DNA of 34,269 nucleotides. Origin: Kiritimatiellia bacterium (GTDB lineage: Bacteria > Verrucomicrobiota > Kiritimatiellia > UBA8416 > JABMPJ01). Below are positions 26,949 to 34,269 of the stretch, piece by piece. The stretch spans positions 1 through 34,269 of the forward strand of contig JASLOA010000054.1 of assembly GCA_030745755.1 (NCBI GenBank), written 5' to 3'. Numbering within the stretch: the stretch's first letter is position 1; every line of letters begins with the position of its first letter. The notes beneath the pieces are model-generated. The model was not told where the DNA came from, ran no database searches, and saw only the letters and a list, made by a program, of their open reading frames with translations. The translations under genes and the position numbers were made by a program.

Positions 26949-27104
26949 ATGTCTCAGCATCCCAGTTTGAAATCTGCAAGCAAGATCAGGGCACGCCGCA
27001 ATGTGCTCAAGCGTTTCGAGCGCATCGACCTGCTCAAGGAGCAGGGCAAGTGGAAAGATGGAGACCGGGCCACCGGTCTGCCCAAGACCAAGTCTGATCA
27101 ATGA
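26949..27104 (+). CDS. Small basic protein, Chlamydiae/Verrucomicrobia family
   Basis: 51 residues, strongly basic: SKIRARRNVLKRFERIDLLKEQGKW and a C-terminal GLPKTK. It matches what I know of a short conserved protein family of Verrucomicrobia and Chlamydiae (small basic protein, TIGR04137), whose role is unknown; its charge suggests RNA or ribosome binding. GGGAG (26937-26941) is about seven bases before ATG 26949. TTGACT at 26879 may be part of a promoter with a poor -10. Its stop overlaps the next start as ATGA. Confidence 0.85.
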   Translation: MSQHPSLKSASKIRARRNVLKRFERIDLLKEQGKWKDGDRATGLPKTKSDQ

Positions 27105-28054
27105 TTCATCGGTCGCTTTTTCCCAGTCTGTTGAGCTTGGGACTGTTGTCGGCTGCCATGGCCGGCGAACAGATGAGGGTAACCGCCGACGATGTGAACG
27201 TACGCTGCGGTCCCGGTACGCGCTTTGAAATCGTCTGCCAGGCGGACAAGGGCGATTTGGTTACGGTTCAGCGCACCACTGAAGACTGGTCGGAGATTGC
27301 TCCCCCTGCCGATGCCAAGCTCTGGGTCTACGCCGAGCTGATTGAAGACGCGACGGTCATTGCCTCGCGCGTCCAGATTCGATCCGGCCCAGGCATCAGT
27401 TATCGACCAGCCGGCAAGCTGGACCGGGGCACCACCGTGTCGATCCAGGAGACTGTGGGTGACTGGGTGCGTATTGCGCCTCCTCCGCAAGCGTCGGCCT
27501 GGATCAGTAGCGACTATCTTGATTCGCCGCAGGCGGCCGCAGCCAAGCCTGTCGCGCCTCCTGTCAGGGCAGCCCCCGCCGCTCCTGTTGGCAAGCCGGC
27601 GGCCAAACCCGTCAAGCCGACCGTGGCACCCCCCCCGAAGCCTGTGGCGTCCGCGTCGTCCCCTGGACCCGCACCTGCGCGCCCACGCCCGGTACCTCCC
27701 CGGCCCGAGCCGGACGCGGATGATGAGGTGTCAGCAGTCGAGCCTTCAGCCAAGCTGCCGGTGGCGCTGGCCAAGCGCCGACTGGCGAAGGATAAGAAGC
27801 AGGGAGAACAGGCAACACTGGAGGGCGAAGTGCGCACCGCGTCTTCTACGTGGGGTAAGTTGAGTTCCTATCGCCTCGTAGGGCGCGACGCGGAAGGCCG
27901 AGCCATCACGCAGTGTTACCTGTTGGGGAATCCAAAGCAGCTGGAATCGATTCTCGGGCGTCGTGCCTCGGTAGAAGGGCGGCTGTACTGGGTCTATCGT
28001 GTACGCTATCCCGGCCTGCGGCCCGATCGCATTCGGCTTCATCCCAAGCGGTGA
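27101..28054 (+). CDS. Exported bacterial SH3-domain protein
   Basis: 317 residues. A signal peptide (MIHRSLFPSLLSLGLLSAAMA) is followed by two SH3b domains: about 25-80 (TADDVNVRCGPGTRFEIVCQ) and about 85-145 (VIASRVQIRSGPGISYRPAG). Then comes a Pro/Ala-rich linker (about 148-210) and a C-terminal ~90-residue domain (about 225-317, GEVRTASSTWGKLSSYRLVG) that looks beta-rich. SH3b domains usually bind peptidoglycan or peptides in the envelope. Start overlaps the small basic protein stop (27101-27104), implying coupled translation. Specific role unknown. Confidence 0.85.
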   Translation: MIHRSLFPSLLSLGLLSAAMAGEQMRVTADDVNVRCGPGTRFEIVCQADKGDLVTVQRTTEDWSEIAPPADAKLWVYAELIEDATVIASRVQIRSGPGISYRPAGKLDRGTTVSIQETVGDWVRIAPPPQASAWISSDYLDSPQAAAAKPVAPPVRAAPAAPVGKPAAKPVKPTVAPPPKPVASASSPGPAPARPRPVPPRPEPDADDEVSAVEPSAKLPVALAKRRLAKDKKQGEQATLEGEVRTASSTWGKLSSYRLVGRDAEGRAITQCYLLGNPKQLESILGRRASVEGRLYWVYRVRYPGLRPDRIRLHPKR

Positions 28055-28099
28055 CGAGACGCGCCGCCGGTGCCGCGGCCCTGATCCAGGAGTATGGGT

Positions 28100-29197
28100 A
28101 TGGAATGGATGAACTACTCGGTGGTCGGTAACGAAGTGTGGCGGCTGATCCTCTTCTTCATCATCGTTCTCCTGTCGTCAGCAGTGGGGAGGCTGGCGCG
28201 CTATTCTGTTGATAGGATTGCCAACCGCCCTGCAACGGGCGACCGGCCCTGGCGGCCCGTTGTTCTAAAGGCCGTCGCCCGTCCGTTTGTTCTGCTCGGG
28301 CTTGCGATCGGCATCCGGTTGGGCGTTTCTGTGCTGCTTCTGGGCGAGGCGCTGGATGGCATTGCCGGCACCTGCGGCACCATTGCAACGGCCACGGCGA
28401 TCGGTTATGCGATCTACAGCCTGGTCGATATCGTCGATCACTACCTCCGGGAGATGTCGGCGCGGACCGAGAGCCGACTGGACGATGTGCTTGCCCCCCT
28501 GGTGGGAAAGAGTATTCGCATTACCGTGATGGTGCTGGTGGTGATGAACGTGGTCCAGGAGATCAGCGGCAAGAGCATCACGACCATTCTGGCCGGCCTG
28601 GGTGTGGGCGGGCTCGCGATTGCGCTGGCGGGACAGGATACGATCAAGAACTTCTTCGGGTCGATCGTGATCCTCGGGGACCGGCCTTTCGAGATCGGTG
28701 ACAGGATCGTGATCGATGGGCATGATGGTCCGGTTGAAAGTGTTGGGTTTCGGTCGACGCGCATTCGCACGCTGGACGGCCACCTGGTTACGGTTCCGAA
28801 CTCGGAGATGGTCAACCGGACGGTTCAGAATATTGGTCGGCGTCCCTATATCCGCCGTGTGGCCAATATCACGATCACCTACGACACGCCTCCGGCCAAG
28901 GTGGCCCTGGCACTCGACATTCTTAAGGAGATCCTGCACGACCACGAAGGCATGCATCCCGATTTTCCTGCGCGCGTCTTCTTTGATGGTTTCAACGACT
29001 CTTCGCTCAACCTTGTGATGATCTACTGGTACCATCCTCCCGAGTACTGGGATTACATGGCCTTCACCGAACGCGTGAACATGCAGATACTCAAACGCTT
29101 CAATGCGGAGGGAATAGAGTTTGCTTTTCCCACACAGTCTATCTATCTTGCAGGGGCATCGTCGGAGAGCGATGTTGAGCAGATTTCAGATTCGTAA
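28100..29197 (+). CDS. MscS-family mechanosensitive channel
   Basis: 365 residues. Four hydrophobic helices precede the pore helix TTILAGLGVGGLAIALAGQDTIKNFFGS, followed by the beta domain DRPFEIGDRIVIDGHDGPVESVGFRSTRIRTLDGHLVTVPNS, the standard MscS signature. A longer C-terminal alpha/beta domain follows. AGGAG (28088-28092) is seven bases before ATG 28100; the ATG at 28094 is too close to it. Releases solutes on osmotic downshock, by family. Confidence 0.92.
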   Translation: MEWMNYSVVGNEVWRLILFFIIVLLSSAVGRLARYSVDRIANRPATGDRPWRPVVLKAVARPFVLLGLAIGIRLGVSVLLLGEALDGIAGTCGTIATATAIGYAIYSLVDIVDHYLREMSARTESRLDDVLAPLVGKSIRITVMVLVVMNVVQEISGKSITTILAGLGVGGLAIALAGQDTIKNFFGSIVILGDRPFEIGDRIVIDGHDGPVESVGFRSTRIRTLDGHLVTVPNSEMVNRTVQNIGRRPYIRRVANITITYDTPPAKVALALDILKEILHDHEGMHPDFPARVFFDGFNDSSLNLVMIYWYHPPEYWDYMAFTERVNMQILKRFNAEGIEFAFPTQSIYLAGASSESDVEQISDS

Positions 29198-29214
29198 GCG
29201 GACCGCAATAACCT

Positions 29215-29619
29215 ATGCCCGTTGTACCTTGTGACAAACGCCGTATCCTGGTGGTGGATGACGAAGAGGTCATCCAGAAGCTCTTCAGCATGGTGCTTGC
29301 ATGGGAGTTGCCGGATGCTGACGTTGAAGTGGCTGCCAACGGTGCCGAAGCGCTCGAAGCCTTTGCCCTGAAACATCATGGCGTGCTGCTGATGGATCTG
29401 CATATGCCGGTGATGGATGGGCAGTCCGCCTTCATGACGCTTGAGCAGCGCTGTCACGATCAGGATTGGGAGATGCCTCGTGTGGTATTCTGCTCGGGAT
29501 TTGCGCCGCCCACCGAACTGCGCGATCGCGTGGAAAACGACAGCGCGCACTGCATGCTCTCCAAACCGGTTGCCAACGAGGTGCTGGTGGATGCTGTGCG
29601 TCCGGGACTGAGTCTGTAG
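29215..29619 (+). CDS. Single-domain (CheY-like) response regulator
   Basis: 134 residues, one receiver only. Asp15/Asp16 (LVVDDE), phospho-Asp61 (VLLMDLHMPVMDG) and Lys118 (SKP) are present, so it can be phosphorylated. No kinase is adjacent on this strand; the nearby protein at 30515-32191 is a degenerate kinase. It starts 18 bases after mscS and ends ten bases before panC. Confidence 0.9.
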   Translation: MPVVPCDKRRILVVDDEEVIQKLFSMVLAWELPDADVEVAANGAEALEAFALKHHGVLLMDLHMPVMDGQSAFMTLEQRCHDQDWEMPRVVFCSGFAPPTELRDRVENDSAHCMLSKPVANEVLVDAVRPGLSL

Positions 29620-29628
29620 GCTGACCCC

Positions 29629-30486
29629 ATGCGTGTGATTCAAGATGTTGCCGAGATGCAGTCCTTGGCCCTGGAGCGTCGGGGCAGGGGGACAAGCATT
29701 GCGCTCGTGCCTACCATGGGTGCCTTGCACGAGGGGCACCTCTCCCTGGTGCGATTGGCCCACGAGCACGGCGATGAAGTCGACGTCAGCCTCTTTGTGA
29801 ATCCCACCCAGTTCGGTCCGGATGAAGACCTGGCCCGCTATCCCCGCGCGCTGGAGCGGGACATGGAACTGTGTCGTGAGGAAGGCGTAACCACGCTGTT
29901 CTGCCCTGGGGCGGAACAGGTGTATGCGGCCGATCACAGTACGCACATCTCCGAGACGCGGCTCTCGTTGGGGCTCTGCGGCGAGCACCGTCCCGGGCAC
30001 TTCGACGGGGTGGTGACAGTTGTGGCCAAGTTGTTCAACATCATGCTCCCATCTGTCGCTGTGTTTGGGCAGAAGGACTTCCAGCAGGTTCGGGTGATTC
30101 AACGCATGGTGCGGGACCTCAATATGCCGGTTCGCATTGTGATGGCGCCCATTGTTCGGGAAGCCGATGGCCTGGCCATGAGCTCGCGCAACCGCTATCT
30201 CTCAGGCGCGGAGCGGGAACAGGCCCTCTCGATATCGAAAGCTCTCAGGGATGCCGAGGACGCAGTCGCCAAGGGGGCCTCGGATGCGGAGGTCCTCAGG
30301 ACGTCTGTTGAAGCCGGCATCAGTGACGCGGGGCTCAAGGTGCAGTACGTTGCCTGCGTGGATGCCGATTCGCTGGAGCCGGTGGAGAACTTGGACCGGG
30401 CCGCACTGTTGGCCGTGGCGGCATTCGTCGGGAACACGCGGCTGATCGATAACGTGGTATTGCGGCTGGAACGTCCGGGCTGCTGA
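29629..30486 (+). CDS. panC: Pantothenate synthetase
   Basis: 285 residues. It condenses pantoate and beta-alanine with ATP in coenzyme A synthesis. PTMGALHEGH (28-37, ATP site), NPTQFG, VFGQKDFQQ and SSRNRYLS match the family. Last plus-strand gene, converging with the operon that ends at 30515; no clear terminator lies in the 28-base gap. panB and panD are not in the window. Confidence 0.96.
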   Translation: MRVIQDVAEMQSLALERRGRGTSIALVPTMGALHEGHLSLVRLAHEHGDEVDVSLFVNPTQFGPDEDLARYPRALERDMELCREEGVTTLFCPGAEQVYAADHSTHISETRLSLGLCGEHRPGHFDGVVTVVAKLFNIMLPSVAVFGQKDFQQVRVIQRMVRDLNMPVRIVMAPIVREADGLAMSSRNRYLSGAEREQALSISKALRDAEDAVAKGASDAEVLRTSVEAGISDAGLKVQYVACVDADSLEPVENLDRAALLAVAAFVGNTRLIDNVVLRLERPGC

Positions 30487-30514
30487 TTCTTCGCGGTCCC
30501 CAGCGAGCCGAGAC

Positions 30515-32191
30515 TCACTTCGCGTCGTGACTGCGCGCGGCAGCCAGGCTACGCGCCTCCACCATCGCCATCAGAATGCGATCGGCGCTGGCATTCTCCT
30601 GAACACAGACCACGCCGGGCAGCTCATGGTGCCCGATTCGCGGTCGCTCGTGACGCAGAACGACGATGCCCGATGCCGGTGAGAGCTTGGCCAGCGCCTT
30701 CAGCGTACCTTCCTCGTGCGAGCCGAGCAGGGGCCAATCGATGATCACGACGTCCAAACGGGCGTCCTGTGACGTCGCATCAAGGATATCCGCAATCGTA
30801 TCGACAAGGGCGACATCCACTTCAAGATTCTTAAGGCGCTGCACCAGGCTGAGGTGCCGGTGCTTGCGCCCTGCTATAAGAACGCTCCAGTGAGCCACGT
30901 AGCGGTCAATATCGAAAGGCAGTTCAACCTGCTCTTCGGTAGCATCAAGCGCCGTTGCCACGGGCAGCGCGATGCGGAATATCGGGTAGCCGTCGGGGCT
31001 TGCGAGCTGGTGCAGCTCGCCGCCTGCGCCATCGAGAATTGAGCGTATGACGGACAGAATCAGGCCTGTCTCCTCCGAGCTCGCCGATGGGGCGCCCGCG
31101 ACCTCGGTACCGCCCACCCCGGACCGGCTGAGCATAATGCCGCCACAGAAACTGTCGGCCAGCTCCAGAAGCGGGTGAGAGCCGGGAGGACCGACCACAA
31201 CGGAGATCACGTCGGCCCCGCCTGATGACTCGGCAACAATCTGGCCAAGGTTGAGCACGAGCTGCTCGATCTGCATGCCGGTGAGGGCCGTGGCGGGAAG
31301 ATCCTTGATGTCCGTTTCAACATTCCAGCCGGTAGGCAGCGTGCCGCGCAGAACGTCTACGGCCGAGGCCACGTGATCGCCCACCATGCGCGCCGGCACA
31401 GTGCCGCTCGAAGGACGAGACAGCTCCATCAGGTGGCCCGCGAGTGCGATGCCACGCCCGGCACTCTCGGTGATGCTCTCAATCGAGTCGGCCATTTCGG
31501 CCGCGCCGGGTGGGAGTCGCGGCAGCAGTGCGGCATGGCCGGCGATACCACACAGCAGGTTGTTGAAGTCATTCGCTACCGCACGTGCCAGTTCACCCAC
31601 AAGCTGCAGCTTTGCCGCCTGTTGGCGATGTTGGCGGCGGGCCCGTTCAGCGGTGACGTCGCTGATCAGGAGCAGTGTGACGCCGCGCGTGGGCTGTGAG
31701 CGGAAACGGAGGGTATGGGTCAGCCCCGCATCAATGTGCGACCGTTCGACTTCCTGGGGAGTATCGCTGTGCAGCAACAGGTCGGCGTCGGACGCCTGCA
31801 GCGAAGGGAACAGCTCAACCAGGGGGCGCTTGCGGTAAGGGGCTCCGTGAAGCATCTCCTGGGCAGGGGAGTTGGACCCGATCACCCGGTCATGCGAATC
31901 GACGGCAATCAAGCCGTCCCGGAGGTAGTCCATTGAGGTGACGATCTCCGAAATGCGCCGACGGCTCTCGGCGCCTGCCGCAAACTGGATTGACCAGAGG
32001 CCGAACGCCCCCGCGATAAGCATGAACCCCATCGTAATCGACCACAGCATGGCCGTGACGGTTCCTATGTCCTGGTCATCGACCCGCGTCTGCAGGAAGT
32101 CGATAGCTACGGCGACTGCGATCGCAGCGATCGCAAACAGGATCACCATCAGGACCGCATAGCTCCAAGACTCTTTGGTGAAAAGTCTCAC
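30515..32191 (-). CDS. Histidine-kinase-like protein lacking the phosphoacceptor histidine (pseudokinase) with receiver
   Basis: 558 residues. Two N-terminal membrane helices (about 12-32 and 46-70), a PAS domain (about 80-180), then the dimerisation block LARAVANDFNNLL. Family members read AHDFNNLL here; this protein has Asn207 in place of the phosphorylated His. The ATPase part is also degraded: DSFCGGI replaces DxGxG, and ETGLILS replaces the second glycine box. The C-terminal receiver (about 433-558) keeps Asp485 (VVIIDWPLLG). It starts six bases after the pilO-like gene, so it is the last gene of that operon. Probably a membrane signalling scaffold or a decayed kinase; no catalysis is expected. 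Confidence 0.8.
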   Translation of the reverse strand: MRLFTKESWSYAVLMVILFAIAAIAVAVAIDFLQTRVDDQDIGTVTAMLWSITMGFMLIAGAFGLWSIQFAAGAESRRRISEIVTSMDYLRDGLIAVDSHDRVIGSNSPAQEMLHGAPYRKRPLVELFPSLQASDADLLLHSDTPQEVERSHIDAGLTHTLRFRSQPTRGVTLLLISDVTAERARRQHRQQAAKLQLVGELARAVANDFNNLLCGIAGHAALLPRLPPGAAEMADSIESITESAGRGIALAGHLMELSRPSSGTVPARMVGDHVASAVDVLRGTLPTGWNVETDIKDLPATALTGMQIEQLVLNLGQIVAESSGGADVISVVVGPPGSHPLLELADSFCGGIMLSRSGVGGTEVAGAPSASSEETGLILSVIRSILDGAGGELHQLASPDGYPIFRIALPVATALDATEEQVELPFDIDRYVAHWSVLIAGRKHRHLSLVQRLKNLEVDVALVDTIADILDATSQDARLDVVIIDWPLLGSHEEGTLKALAKLSPASGIVVLRHERPRIGHHELPGVVCVQENASADRILMAMVEARSLAAARSHDAK

Positions 32192-32197
32192 GCTTTC

Positions 32198-32737
32198 CTA
32201 TCGACGTTTCAGTAGCTTGGATTTCTCCTCGCTAGTGTCCTTCTCTATCTCTTTGCGTGCTGCTTCGTTGAGCTTGTCGATCTCCGCGAGAAGCGCACGG
32301 CGCTTGGTCTCCGTGGCAATGAGATGCCGCCGGGCGAGCTCCGTGTCCTCCGGGAGACCTGTCTCGCGCAAGATGGAATCCGGCATGGCCAGGCCCACCG
32401 TTACGAAGATGATGGTCTCTTCCTGAGACTTCTCCTTGTGAGAATGCGAGAAGAGATACTTGCCCAGGACGGGGTGCAGAATCTGCTGTTCGGAGACCTG
32501 ACGGATAGTCCTGAGTGTATCCATGCGGCGGTCGAAGCTGCGTGCTGCCGCCCGGATCTCCCTGCGTGCTTTTTCTACGCCGGTCTTACACTCTTCGAGT
32601 CGTGCAAACTTCGCCTTACGCGAATTGCGCAGTGGATTGATGATTCCTTGTACAATACCCAGCACGACGAGGGCGGCGCCCAAGCCGATCATGACGAAGA
32701 TCTTGGTCCGCTCTTGTTTGTTGTCCGGCAGCTTCAT
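32198..32737 (-). CDS. PilO-like membrane protein
   Basis: 179 residues. One N-terminal membrane helix (about 11-32), then charged helical stretches (about 38-75 and 130-179) either side of a short beta-type middle (EETIIFVTVGLAMPDSILRE). Size and layout match PilO-type inner-membrane pilus-alignment proteins, and position after PilM- and PilN-like genes supports it; direct sequence similarity is weak to the eye. Overlaps the upstream gene by four bases (ATGA). Confidence 0.6.
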   Translation of the reverse strand: MKLPDNKQERTKIFVMIGLGAALVVLGIVQGIINPLRNSRKAKFARLEECKTGVEKARREIRAAARSFDRRMDTLRTIRQVSEQQILHPVLGKYLFSHSHKEKSQEETIIFVTVGLAMPDSILRETGLPEDTELARRHLIATETKRRALLAEIDKLNEAARKEIEKDTSEEKSKLLKRR

Positions 32738-33342
32738 TCGAATGGGCTCGGGTTGTATTCACATTCGAGGTCAAAAATGCGGTTGGCCTTGTTGGCCGGG
32801 TCCGCGCTATAGCGCGGGATCTTGACGCTGGCGACGGTTTCTTTGAATGTCTCGTCTTCAATAAAGTGTTTCTGAAGCCCTTCCACGGCGGTTTCGGCTT
32901 CACGGCCGACCGCTGTTCCCGAGAGGGTCATGCTGAAGGTGCGCGCCGTTCTGCCTCTGCCCGTCTGGTTCAGTACCTGGCTGATCCGCATGGATCGCAG
33001 TTGGATACTGGGGCTGATGGCCTTCTGGAGTGAGATCATCTGCGGCGCCCAGTCGACACTGGAATGCTTCCAGGATTCGATCTCCGTCAGAATGCCATCG
33101 TTCACTTTGCCGTCGTCCAGCACCTTGAGGGCCTGTTCCTTGCGGGGTTCAATGCTTGCCCACTCTCTGTCGGCATTCTTCACTTTGCCTGCAAGGGCGA
33201 TCGCGTTCATGACGATGAAGGCGATGATCAGGATCGCTACCGCAGGCCCGACAATGGAGGCCACGCGCGTGATCGACTTCATGCTGACCATGCTGGCGCT
33301 GCGCTGCTCATTCGGAAATATCAAGTCTGCGCGAAGATTCAT
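32734..33342 (-). CDS. PilN-like membrane protein
   Basis: 202 residues. N-terminal MNLRADLIFPNEQ recalls the PilN cytoplasmic tail that binds PilM. A membrane helix (about 29-51, VGPAVAILIIAFIVMNAIAL) is followed by a coiled-coil start and a C-terminal periplasmic domain (about 95-202) with a beta-alpha-beta look. Its start shares a base with the pilM stop (TAATG at 33340-33344). Verrucomicrobia carry comparable PilM/N/O loci, for example the Amuc_1098-1102 region of Akkermansia. Confidence 0.65.
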   Translation of the reverse strand: MNLRADLIFPNEQRSASMVSMKSITRVASIVGPAVAILIIAFIVMNAIALAGKVKNADREWASIEPRKEQALKVLDDGKVNDGILTEIESWKHSSVDWAPQMISLQKAISPSIQLRSMRISQVLNQTGRGRTARTFSMTLSGTAVGREAETAVEGLQKHFIEDETFKETVASVKIPRYSADPANKANRIFDLECEYNPSPFE

Positions 33343-34021
33343 TATTCCTCAAAGGTTGCCATGCAGGCACCTGCTGAAGCGGCGAAGCGCCATTCCTGTC
33401 CTTCCAACTCCTCGGGAAGCGCGTCCGCGGCCACAGTGAGTCCTGCAAACGGGTTCCATGTCTTCACGTCTACACCCATGGCGCCGCTGATCTCGTTCTG
33501 TATGTCGTGAGATGCCGCCAGGCCACCGGCAAGATAGATAGCATCAACCTTGCAGTTCTCGCGTCGTTCCACGAAATCGCGCGACACCACGAGCTGGCGA
33601 ACCAAAGGCTGCATAACGTCCTCGGTGGCAGCCGAGATGTCAAAGGAACCGTCGGAAATGATGCCGTTGGCCGTCGCCCGGTCAACACCCAGTGTGGCCT
33701 CCACCTTGTCGAGCAAGGCATTGGTGCCCCGGTCGAGCTTGCGGATCAGGACGGGGGAACCGCGATGGAAGAAGGCAAAGAGGCTGGAGGTCTCGCCAAA
33801 CTCGATCAGGCCGAGCGTGCCTTTTTCCCGCTCGGCAACGGGACCGTTCATAAAGGCGGTCATGGTGGCCAGTCCGGCGACCTCTATAGAATAGGGAGCG
33901 GGGATGCCGCTGGCAGGGAGGAGTCCGAGGGATGCGGCAGCCAACTCGTCGGGATATCGAGCCCAACGACGTCCGTCGGTCCCCGTTTAAGGGCTTGAAG
34001 TATCTCTGTTGGCGATTTCAT
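33342..34021 (-). pseudogene. pilM: PilM-like ATPase gene with internal out-of-frame deletion
   Basis: From ATG at 34021 one frame reads MKSPTEILQALKRGPTDVVGLDI, the expected PilM N-terminus with the VVGLDIG-type start of an actin-fold ATPase. Right after this, near 33950, the coding sense moves to another frame, which reads YPDELAAASLGLLPASG and continues to the stop at 33342 as the C-terminal part of a PilM (LGLIEFGETSSLFAF, VDAIYLAGGLAAS). The whole middle first actin subdomain, about 150 residues by comparison with ~350-residue PilM proteins, is missing. The C-terminal part could only be made from a TTG near 33944. A good promoter stands upstream. Confidence 0.75.
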
Positions 34022-34041
34022 AGGTGTTCTATGCTGCGGGC

Positions 34042-34070
34042 ATACTATGAGCAAGTTCCGTGCGAGACAA
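34042..34070 (-). promoter_or_regulatory. Predicted promoter of the pilM operon
   Basis: On the minus strand TTGTCT (34070-34065), 17 bases, TAGTAT (34047-34042), about 20 bases before the pilM ATG. Confidence 0.6.
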
Positions 34071-34269
34071 TAGCAAAGTCGCGCTATCCACGGGCGGCGG
34101 CCCGGTCAATCATCCACCAGGACATAGATAGAGCCTGTCCCAAAAGCGCGTTTTTCGGGAACGTGTGAGTTTTTGAATTTCAGGCCCGCAGGGAATGCGA
34201 CCGCTTTCCGGATTTCTCCCGCGCAACTGTCATTCCTTCAGATTTCGCACCGGCTATAGGCACACCGTT
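34071..34269. other. Non-coding end of window
   Basis: No gene is supported. An imperfect hairpin at 34137-34161 pairs GTCCCAAAA with TTTTTCGGGA around a GCGCG loop. GAGCCTGTCCCAAAA resembles terminal sequences of some insertion elements, but no transposase or second end is visible. Confidence 0.3.

Noticed and set aside
34048-34056. Alternative promoter TTGCTC-17-TAGAAC before pilM
   Set aside because: Its -10 ends only four bases before the ATG; TTGTCT-17-TAGTAT is a better match with better placing.
34231-34239. Fourth copy of the TGTCATTCC palindrome
   Set aside because: Only nine bases match, with no GAGCGAAGCGAG continuation or opposite arm.

Overview
This window reads as bacterial chromosome from the PVC superphylum, most likely the Verrucomicrobiota/Kiritimatiellota/Lentisphaerota side. 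The clues are the diaminopimelate aminotransferase DapL, a 51-residue small basic protein typical of Chlamydiae and Verrucomicrobia, a PilM/PilN/PilO-like locus and a pseudopilin-type C-terminus. The placement is inference from gene families and needs the 16S/23S sequence searched. Coding density is high, but the gaps are full of short dispersed repeats of at least five kinds.

Layout. 1-4262: the 3' end of 16S, tRNA-Ala(TGC), tRNA-Ile(GAT), complete 23S and 5S, and a strong terminator. 4283-8891 (+): promoter, PAS histidine kinase with a degenerate receiver, tandem-receiver response regulator, nrdR, an unrecognised gene and purC. 9089-16737 (-): dapL, a lauroyl-type acyltransferase, two SPFH/HflK-HflC-like membrane proteins, a CAT-anticodon tRNA and two coupled glycosyltransferases. 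16888-17381 (+): a chimeric gene remnant ending in a pseudopilin tail. 17375-30486 (+): SMP-30-like lactonase, tRNA-Leu(CAG), ilvE, mcsA-mcsB-clpC (arginine-phosphorylation/Clp protein quality control), rpsP-trmD-rplS-rnhB-yraN (translation and housekeeping), the small basic protein with an SH3 protein, an MscS channel, a single-domain response regulator and panC. 30515-34021 (-): a pilus-assembly-like operon (broken pilM, pilN-like, pilO-like) ending in a histidine-kinase-like protein that has lost its phosphoacceptor histidine.

Six sigma70-like promoters can be read by eye with TTG-type -35 boxes and TA...T -10 boxes. Five have 17-bp spacers; the rpsP candidate has 18.

The most interesting signals are: a 118-121 bp five-hairpin element present twice, with changed stem sequences but conserved pairing and partly conserved loops; two tandem structured units behind tRNA-Leu; the pseudokinase at the end of the pil operon; two genes that look fused by out-of-frame internal deletions (pilM and the pseudopilin chimera), which could be real decay or an assembly fault; and repeats that appear to have been recruited as stop codon, C-terminal tail or ribosome binding site of neighbouring genes.
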